DNA of 55,251 bases, taken from contig JAMDHS010000116.1 in assembly GCA_029717555.1 (NCBI GenBank), positions 1-55,251 on the forward strand, in the 5' to 3' direction. The first letter of the stretch is position 1. Each line of letters opens with the position of its first letter. This stretch comes from Peribolospora baueri. Lineage: Eukaryota > Basidiomycota > Peribolosporomycetes > Peribolosporales > Peribolosporaceae. Both the position numbers and the translations under genes were made by a program. Positions 48,114 to 55,251 of this stretch are shown one piece after another. Under the pieces are notes generated by a model. That model worked only from the letters and a program-made list of their open reading frames with translations. It had not been told where the DNA came from and made no database searches.

Positions 48114-48925
48114 TACCATCCATCTATATCTTGGCCTTGGGGTTGTTTTTTTCTCATCGCCAGTGTAGCGTATGCATTATGAGTCGGTCGGCCTTGTCTG
48201 AATGCTCCCCCCCAACCCCCCGGTGTCGTCGTCCTACGAATCCAAAGCCGGCGCACGTCTGTCTTTCTCGCCGTCTTGCCTTTCCTAACACCCAACCTCG
48301 TGGCAAGCACGCGACAAACGAAAAAGAGAGAGGGAGGGAGGGAGGGAATAGGCCGATGCATTTCAGAGCGGAAAGGAAAAGGGAAAGAGGGAAAAGGAAG
48401 GAAAGGAGAAGGGGGGGTATGACTAGCCCTGAGAGAAGGGCTGGAGTACAAGTTGGGCAACCTTTGTGGGATGAAGGAAGGAAGGAAGGAACGATGGTGC
48501 GGCAAGAAAAAGGCAGGGGCAAGGGAAGGCGGAGAGGGACGAACGGACGATATGAGAGCGAGAGAGCACACAGCCAGAGAAAACGATGGATGGATGGATG
48601 GATGGGATCTGCGAAGGGGGGATGAACGGCAGAAATAAACGGGCAAGGTGCAAGGAACGAACGAATGAGCGGAAGCGATGAAGGCGATATAAGAAGATAT
48701 AAGGAGCGATGATGATGTGTTTCGAGGTGCGATTTGTATGAGAGAAGAAGAGATGAAGAAGAAAAAAAAAAGAAAAAGAAACGTTTGAGCTAGGCGCCAC
48801 ACGTCCGCCCCCGCCCCCGCCCGAGCTTTTCGGACGTGGTGGCCTGACTGATGAATGGTGGATGAGTGGGGTCGAATGGACCGCGCCACGACTTCTTGAA
48901 CTTTTAGACGGGCCGGTGTGGCGTG
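48114..48925. other. Convergent intergenic region, purine-rich on the plus strand
   Basis: This holds the 3' ends of OMA1 and the disordered-protein gene. It carries GA-rich and GGAA repeats (48336-48355, 48478-48490), a (GGAT)n run (48585-48603) and an A10 run near 48761-48770. Long frames on both strands are low-complexity. No gene supported. Confidence 0.55.
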
Positions 48926-51631
48926 TCAAGCGTCTCGGGTCATCCCGGATGCAGCTTTGGAATCAGCGTACGCGGCGTTGGCCCTCCTCGCAGCAGCCTT
49001 CCTCTCCCTCCTCTCCCTCTTCTCCTTCTGAAGCCTGCCAAGACGATCTTGCAAGTCGCTTACCACCGCCAGGCTCTCCACGCTTTCATGACCTTGCGGA
49101 TCATCCGGGAACGGGCACAGAGTTCCGCCGCCGCCGTGAGACGACGACGACGACGACGACATGCCCTCGACTGCGGCTCCGGCCCCGGCCCCGGCCTGAG
49201 GCGTCTGGGGTGGTGCCAGCGGGGGCGGACGGCGTAAGACGGAGCTGTTGGTGGAGAAGGAGGTAGAGACGGACGACGACGTGGTCCTATGGGACCGGGA
49301 GGAGGCGGAAGAACTCGCGGACGTCGCTCGTCGTCGGTCTTGGGAGAGGAAGGAGTGGAGGGTGTGGAGAGCCCTCGTGACTTCGTCATAGGTGACGTGC
49401 GCGTCCGACTTTGGTGGTGGCTTTCGTATCCGCCGGTGGTTGCCGTCCAGCGTCGTCCTCCTCGATTCTTCGTGCAGGGCCAAACTAGACGAAGGCGTAC
49501 GCAGCCGCGACGCGAGGGAGCTGTCCCCGGACGTGAACGAGGACTGAGCGGAATGCTCGTTCGACGCAAAAAGAAAACTCGGCGCGGATGACATGATGGA
49601 AGACCCGCTGCGCACGGACCTGTTCGCGGGCACACGCACACCTCGGACGTCGGAAGAAGAAGTTGACGCGCCGGCATCGACCTGCCTTTGCGGAGAACCT
49701 TCGAGTTGGGCTAGCGAAACCGTGGTTGGCTGGCTGCTGCTCCGTGCGCCCGCGGAGACGGGAGTGGACATGAGCGCAGTCGGTCCGGTCTGTTGAGACG
49801 AGTCTAGCGCCCAGGGCTCCCAAGCATCGAGGCCGCCGCCGCCACCGCCGCCGCTCAAGTCCATTCCACCTCCATACTGATCCGAAGGAGACAGCGGCGG
49901 CGGCGGGTTGCCAGATGATATCGAACGTCGCGTGCCGCCAGCCAAAGATCGACCGTGTCCTTGCGTGTTGGCCGCCGCGGCGTTCGTTCGCGGCCACGTG
50001 CGGACTTGATCTGCCGAGAGCGACGAGCCGGCGACGACCGAGTCTCTACCGGTGTCTCCTCCTCGTCTCGAAGACGTCGTCGGAGTCATCGGCAAGGGAC
50101 CAACAGGCCAGGAGAGGGACGTCCGAGGAGAAGACAACGGGGTGAGATCTTCATCCTCCAGCGAACCCGTCTCTTCAGAATACTCGGTCCAGACAGCCGG
50201 CACTCCGGCGGCCTCGGTGGCGCCCAGCACTCCGTTGCCGTCGTCACCGCCCAGATCCAGATCGAGATCCGCCGCGGTGGCCGCTCCGCCACCACCACCA
50301 AACCCGTGGGGCGAAACGCCAGCGCTAGAAAGCGCCGGGAAACCGTAATGGAACTCGGCTTCGGAGATCATGTTGGAGACGATCCTGGCGAGCTCATCAT
50401 CCGAGCGGATCGCTCCCAGCTGGTCTGCGAACGCGGCGTCGAGAGGAAAACCGTCAGGGAATTGAGAGTCGAGAAACTGCAAAAGCAACTGGGTCGTGGC
50501 GAGGTCGGGCTGCTCAACGTTGGTCCGGGGGACATCACCGTCGTCACCCTGGCCGTCTGCCAATCCGAGCCTGGGGTTCGAGAGCGAGCTGTCACTGGAT
50601 AGAGTCGTAGCCCGCCGACGAGAGGCGGGAGGCGGGCTGTGGGGAGTAGCGTCGCCAGGCAGGCCGGACGCGGAGGAGACGTCGGAGGACGAAGAGGAGA
50701 CCCGGGACGAGGAGGACGGACCGGAGCTCATGGAAGCGGATCGAGAAGGGCGGGCGAGCTTGCTCGGCATCCGACGAGAGATGCCTTGGCGGCGCGGCGA
50801 CGTGGGCGACGTACCGGTGAGGGGACGGAGAGAGGGTGAGGTGTGGCCTGGGGAGTATCGACGAGAAGTGGCCAAAGAGGAAGACAAGGCTTGGGCAGAC
50901 GACGGCGAGGGGGAATCCACCACTTCATCCTCTGGCATCGTGGCGAGACGATCGCCCCGTCCAAAGCCGAGACCTCTCTGCAGGTCCGCTGGCGAGATGC
51001 CGGTCGCGTTCCAGGAAGTCGGGGCGGGAGGTCCGGAGGAGGAGGTGGTTACGGTAGACGGTGCCGGCATGCCGCCCAATTCGGTCCCTCGAGAGCCCAT
51101 GGCGGCGATTTGGGAGAGCGGACTAACGCTCGACATGAGGGCGCTCAGATCGGGCGGTGCGTCGACGAGGGGGGCGGGCTGTATGGCCCCCGAGGCAGGA
51201 TAGGACATGGATATGTCATGGAGCTCCAGGTCGCGCGAGGGGCCGGCGGGGGATTCGGCCATGGTTAAGGCGGCGGAGAGGGATGAGGGAGAGAAGAGGC
51301 GAAGGGTGTCGAGCGAAGGGGGGCTGTTCAACTCTGCGTGGGGATTGCCAGGCGACTCGAAACTGCTAGACCGATGCAAACCACCCCTGTTGCCGCCGCC
51401 GACGCCCTCCTTCCTGCTTCGACCAGAGCTAGGATCCGCGGAGGGCCACATGGACGTGAAGGGTCTGCCCTCACCGACGGCTGTGGTCATGGGGCCTGTC
51501 GGACGGCCGTAGGTGGACGAGATTCCTTCTCGTTGGTCGGCTGGCAGGAGGAGCGCTTGGCTGATGGACGAGGTGGCGTCCGGGAAGCGGCGGGGACCGG
51601 AATCCGGGGCGGACGTTGATCCGTCACCCAT
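48926..51631 (-). CDS. Intronless 901-residue disordered protein of unknown function
   Basis: One uninterrupted frame from ATG 51631, the only long intronless gene in a window averaging more than five introns per gene. The product is Ser/Gly/Pro-rich, with poly-Ser, poly-Gly and SP/TP sites (possible phosphorylation by proline-directed kinases). Two less disordered islands exist: DLATTQLLLQFLDSQFPDGF to ISEAEFHYGF (near 380-440), and HVTYDEVTRALHTLHSFLSQ (near 750). The last 45 residues form a basic coiled-coil-like helix (VVSDLQDRLGRLQKEKRERR). No family was recognised, and there is no signal peptide or TM segment. Its Gly/Ser codons are very GC-rich, so part of the frame length could be favoured by composition, but the reverse frames are much shorter. 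An upstream ORF lies in the leader. Confidence 0.72.
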   Translation of the reverse strand: MGDGSTSAPDSGPRRFPDATSSISQALLLPADQREGISSTYGRPTGPMTTAVGEGRPFTSMWPSADPSSGRSRKEGVGGGNRGGLHRSSSFESPGNPHAELNSPPSLDTLRLFSPSSLSAALTMAESPAGPSRDLELHDISMSYPASGAIQPAPLVDAPPDLSALMSSVSPLSQIAAMGSRGTELGGMPAPSTVTTSSSGPPAPTSWNATGISPADLQRGLGFGRGDRLATMPEDEVVDSPSPSSAQALSSSLATSRRYSPGHTSPSLRPLTGTSPTSPRRQGISRRMPSKLARPSRSASMSSGPSSSSRVSSSSSDVSSASGLPGDATPHSPPPASRRRATTLSSDSSLSNPRLGLADGQGDDGDVPRTNVEQPDLATTQLLLQFLDSQFPDGFPLDAAFADQLGAIRSDDELARIVSNMISEAEFHYGFPALSSAGVSPHGFGGGGGAATAADLDLDLGGDDGNGVLGATEAAGVPAVWTEYSEETGSLEDEDLTPLSSPRTSLSWPVGPLPMTPTTSSRRGGDTGRDSVVAGSSLSADQVRTWPRTNAAAANTQGHGRSLAGGTRRSISSGNPPPPLSPSDQYGGGMDLSGGGGGGGLDAWEPWALDSSQQTGPTALMSTPVSAGARSSSQPTTVSLAQLEGSPQRQVDAGASTSSSDVRGVRVPANRSVRSGSSIMSSAPSFLFASNEHSAQSSFTSGDSSLASRLRTPSSSLALHEESRRTTLDGNHRRIRKPPPKSDAHVTYDEVTRALHTLHSFLSQDRRRATSASSSASSRSHRTTSSSVSTSFSTNSSVLRRPPPLAPPQTPQAGAGAGAAVEGMSSSSSSSHGGGGTLCPFPDDPQGHESVESLAVVSDLQDRLGRLQKEKRERRERKAAARRANAAYADSKAASGMTRDA

Positions 51632-51693
51632 ACCGGCCCCAGGCCGTTGTGGGAGAGCGACGGCGAGGGGGCGGCGGGGAAGAATACGTGGGC

Positions 51694-51810
51694 TCAGGAG
51701 TGAGCGTTCTCCTGGCGGGCCGGGCGAAGGAGATGGGAGACGTAGGTAGGGTGAGAGGAGATGGAGGCGTGTTGGTAGCCTCCTAGGACGTCGCGGTTGG
51801 GGTCAGGCAT
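51694..51810 (-). promoter_or_regulatory. Upstream ORF (38 codons) in the leader of the 901-residue gene
   Basis: An ATG at 51810 opens a 38-codon frame (MPDPNRDVLGGYQHAS at its start) ending with TGA, 62 nt before the main start codon. If the mRNA leader reaches this far, it would reduce or regulate translation of the main frame. The transcript start is unknown. Confidence 0.4.
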
Positions 51811-54800
51811 GCGCAGACGAGGGCGTTAGGGAGGTGAGGCGGAGAAAGAAGAGGGAGAGGAAGAGAGAGGGAAAGGAGTGTGGAAAGTGTCGTTAAAAGA
51901 CCCTATGGATTGGGGCGGATATATCGGTCAGTCGGGCGGGGTCGAGAGGAGACAATGGGAGCCCGGAGTGGTGGTGGACGAGCGATAAGGAGCGGACGAC
52001 GGCGGATGCGGGGCGGAAAAGGAGGCAAGGACCGACGACGGGTGAGCATGCGGACCGATAAAATTCCCGTCCTCGGCAGGATAGGGCGGGGAAGATAGGA
52101 CAGGACAGGACAAGATGAACGAACGAACGAACAAACGCCGACACAATGAGCACTCGCTGCTTCGACGGCGGTGTCGAGGCGGAACAAAAGAAGAGATGTG
52201 GTAACGGAGGGGGAAGAACAAAAGCAGCAAAAGCAAGCAAGCGTCTTCGCAACCGCGCTCGGACATCATCGTCTCCGTCTCCGTCTCGCTCGCTGAGGGC
52301 CAAGATGGGATATGCGCGTGCGGCTGGCTCGCTGGTCCTCATTCTTTTTCGCTGACGTCAAGCGAGGACGAGGCGAGGCGAGGCGAGGCTGATGCCAGCC
52401 AGGCTGATGCCTGCCGCGCACTCGGCCGTGCTCGAAAGACAAGCCAAAGCAAAGCAAAGCAAAGCAAAGAGAGGCTGCCAGCGGTCGGTGATCGTCGGTC
52501 GACCTGGCCCATACATCATGATCGCATGGTCGCCTGCCTGCTTGCTCGGCCGGCCTCGTGTCCTCGGAACAGCCGCCATCGGACCGCCCGCCTCCCGCGG
52601 CCCGCGGACCGACGTCGCGAACCAAACCAAGCACAAGCACTGCATGCTCACCTTGGGAATAAAAGAGAGGAAGGGGCCAAGGGAGCGCCGGCGACGGCGG
52701 AGGGGATGATGATGGGGTCGATCGCCGGAGGAGGAGGAGGCGGGTATGTGCGGTGCGGATGACGGGGAGGGCTTTCGTTTAAGCCTGCCTGCCGTGCCTT
52801 ACCGTAACCGTACCGTTACCGTACGTAACCCTGGCGACGGATGGCCGAGTCCACTGTGGGCTGGTGGAAGGGACGACGACGGGGACGACGGGGACGACGA
52901 CGACGGCGTGGCCGAGGCGGTGAAGGAGCAGAAAAGAAAGAGAGAGAGAGGATCGCACAGCCCAGCCCGCGTGGTCCGGCGCAGACGGAACGGGCACGGC
53001 TCGCGAGTTAAGTTGTAACCATAACCATGGGCCGGCGATTACAAGCAAACGAGTAAGGCAAGCCCATTTATTACATTTATTACAGACGCAACGCTGCGGT
53101 TAAGCCGCCGATCAATCGATTAACGGAGTGGTTATAGACAGCGGACAACATCTGGAGGTGCGAGCGCCGAATGTCATGTTCCTTTCTTCCTTCCTTTCTT
53201 CCTTCCCGTTTTCCCCGGTGTGAGCAAGCGCAGCACAGCCAGCCGCTCCATGTACATGCACGGGTCGTCTTGTACTGTACAGCAAAGCACCCCATCCTCC
53301 TCGACCGAGAGAGAGAGAAACACAACACACACACACACACACACACACGGGGCGACGTTCTAATCTCGTTTCCCTCTCTCCCACCACGCCTCGCCCAGTC
53401 GGGCCGGTGACGAGAGCGGCGGAGGATGGACATGGATGGATGGACGGACGAGGATAGGCCGGAGTCGATTCCTGATTCGAGAGATCGGATCCGGATAGCC
53501 TGAGCCAAGGGCAGAGAGGCGGCTTGGCTTGGCTTTTGCCGTGAACTCGTCGGTCGTCAGTCGGCCTGCAAGCAAGCAAGCAAGCAAAGATGCGCGTGCC
53601 AGCATGCAAGCAAGCAAGCTACGACGACGACGACGCCTCGAAGGGAAGGAAGGAAGGAAGGAAGGAAGGGTCGAGATGCGATGCGCACACCACATCCAAC
53701 CGGCGGCTACCCAACCAACCGGCGCCTGTGTGTCACTTAGTTGGCTTGGCGCACAGCAGTAGTGATCGAACGAACAAACGAACGAGCGTCGAGCGTTTCG
53801 CGCAAACGACCCGTTCCGGACGCGCCAAAAGCCGTCGCAACCCAACCCGTCGGTCGTCGTCAAGTCTTCTTCTTCTTCTTCCTTGTCTCCGCTCCACTCG
53901 ACTCGAACACGAACTCGGCGCCGCACATTCGCATTCATCCGCCAGCCCCTTACCTTACTGGCTTCCCTCAGCCGTCGCCGGTCGCGTGTTCTGGTTGTCC
54001 CGAACGGACGGACGGACGGAGAGGCGAGGCGATATCGTCTCCGTAAGGTCGGCCGGAAGGCTAATAAGGCTACTTGGCACAATACTTACTATCCGAGTAC
54101 CCCGCCCAAACGTCCCTTCCTTTCCCTTCCTTCCTTCCTTACTTCCGCCCCGCCTTTCCCGATCTCGTTTTGCGTGCGCTACCTCGCTCGCCTTTACTAC
54201 TGCGCCTGGCGCCTACCCACAGTAGTGACGAGGCGAACGAGCGGCTCCGAGCCCTTACATCATGTACGCCCTGGCGGACAGACAGATGAACAGACAGACG
54301 AAAACAATCCATCGATCACCCGTGGGCCGTCCTCGATTTATCCGAGCCCTTGTTGCGCGCTTTCTTGCACTTTGAAAATTATTTGACAGTCGCTGTCTTT
54401 CTTGCACGAATGCCTGACTCGTCCGTGTCCGAACTAACTAACTAAATAAACCGGCGGCCGAGAAGAAAGAGCACGAGAAGCCTTCCTTCCTTTCTGCCTT
54501 CAGCCCTTCCTTCGTCGCCGGCCCGCAGTACACCATGCGGTCACTGCCGGGGCCAGCGAAGATGGACCCGGGCCATTTCTCTCTTTCTCTCCCTCCCTCG
54601 GGGCACGCCGCCTGCGATGGCGGCTGACGAAGACGTCATGGACTCGGGCGCTGACGATTCTTCTCGATTAATGAAAGCCGCCGTACCTGCTGCGTGGGCG
54701 CTGCTTGTCTACCAGAAATCGATCGATGGTCCGCAATCGAATGGGCAGGCAGGCTCTGAAGCCACGCCAGCCGGCCAGCCAGTGCCAAGACAGGACTTTT

Positions 54801-55184
54801 TCAGGGTCCGTTCCAAGCAAAGCAGCAGAAGCATCAAGGAAAGGAAGGGTGACTACATCCATCCATCCATCCATCCTTGATGAACGAACGTAGCCGCCGT
54901 TTCCGTTTCCCCGAATCCGGCTGCAACGACTCGACTCGACTCGGTCCAGTCGGATCGAGAGCCCACGGCGACGTCGGTAAATCGGCTGCGACTAAACAAA
55001 TGGCTTTTAACCCACTTAATCTGATCCGAGCGTCGGACGACGCCGACTCGGCAAGGCAGGTCGACCAGACCAGACCACCCCGGAGTCTTCCGAAGGGCAA
55101 TTCGAGCGGCTGTCAAGCGCAGCGCAGTCAGTCAATCGGCTTCGCGCGACCAGTGCGATCGATCTTCCTTCTTCCATCCGCAAC
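51811..55184. other. Repeat-rich, gene-poor 3.4-kb region
   Basis: No gene could be supported. The stretch contains (GAAC)n (52116-52133), (GCGAG)n near 52373-52387, (CAAAG)n (52448-52469), a CGTACCGTTACCGTA palindrome-like block (52808-52824), GACGACGG repeats (52873-52905), (GGAAAGAA-type) CCTT/TTCC runs (53182-53203), (CA)n (53328-53348), (AAGC)n (53570-53588, 53605-53620), (GAAG)n (53643-53668), TTCTTC (53866-53882) and (ATCC)n (54857-54876). The left part must hold the promoter of the 901-residue gene. Confidence 0.5.
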
Positions 55185-55190
55185 TTTTTC

Positions 55191-55251
<61 letters not shown>
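55185..55251. repeat. (TTTTC)n followed by a poly-T run of 41 at the window end
   Basis: Five or six TTTTC units pass into 41 consecutive T that reach the window edge. This may be a real microsatellite or a contig edge where assembly failed. Confidence 0.8.

Noticed and set aside
54617-54880. Plus-strand 87-residue frame near the window end
   Set aside because: It runs into an ATCC microsatellite (HPSIHP text) and has no recognised motif.

Overview
This window is nuclear DNA of a fungus, most likely a basidiomycete with an intron-rich, GC-rich genome. I infer this from about 100 short spliceosomal introns (roughly 50-180 nt, mostly GTGAGT donors) that can be placed by protein homology and reading-frame closure, from Basidiomycota-type gene structures, and from a GT69 mannosyltransferase of the cryptococcal CMT1 family. 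I cannot name the species. A red-yeast-like or other intron-rich basidiomycete fits better than Ustilago or Malassezia, whose genes carry few introns. All exon chains given were worked out by hand, and each sums to a whole number of codons; exon ends could be off by a base or two in places.

Layout, left to right (strand): 3' end of a fungal-specific Zn2Cys6-type transcription factor (+); RAD10/ERCC1 nuclease subunit (-); YIP1 Golgi/ER membrane protein (+); intracellular GH5 glucosidase like yeast YBR056W (+); ARPC5 of the Arp2/3 complex (+); a 1290-residue nuclear protein, tentatively a CANIN/Slf2-Nse6-like SMC5/6 factor (-); NSA2 60S biogenesis factor (-); KRS1 lysyl-tRNA synthetase (+); branched-chain keto-acid dehydrogenase E1 alpha (+); Srk1/Rck2-type MAPK-activated kinase (+); MFS exporter (-); a doubtful small ORF (+); BCP1/BCCIP (-); COQ2 (+); GPI15/PIG-H (-); GEP4 phosphatidylglycerophosphatase (+); DNAJC17/Cwf23 splicing co-chaperone (-); CMT1-like mannosyltransferase (+); OMA1 protease (+); an intronless 901-residue disordered protein with an upstream ORF (-); then 3.4 kb of repeat-rich, gene-poor sequence ending in a long poly-T tract.

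The genes are mostly housekeeping and do not form an obvious pathway cluster. Mitochondrial functions recur (BCKDHA, COQ2, GEP4, OMA1, and probably a mitochondrial form of KRS1). Many genes sit head-to-head with 180-290 bp between start codons, so shared promoters are common.

The most interesting signals are small gene-architecture ones: a start codon alone on its exon followed by a 6-nt microexon in NSA2; an acid-free in-frame presequence upstream of the cytosolic KRS1 start; a ubiquitin-interacting motif on the tail of RAD10; a 51-nt cassette-like exon inside the Srk1 kinase domain; a 770-nt AUG-free leader before that kinase; and an unusually high share of AAG 3' splice sites. I saw no tRNA, rRNA, CRISPR array or intact mobile element.
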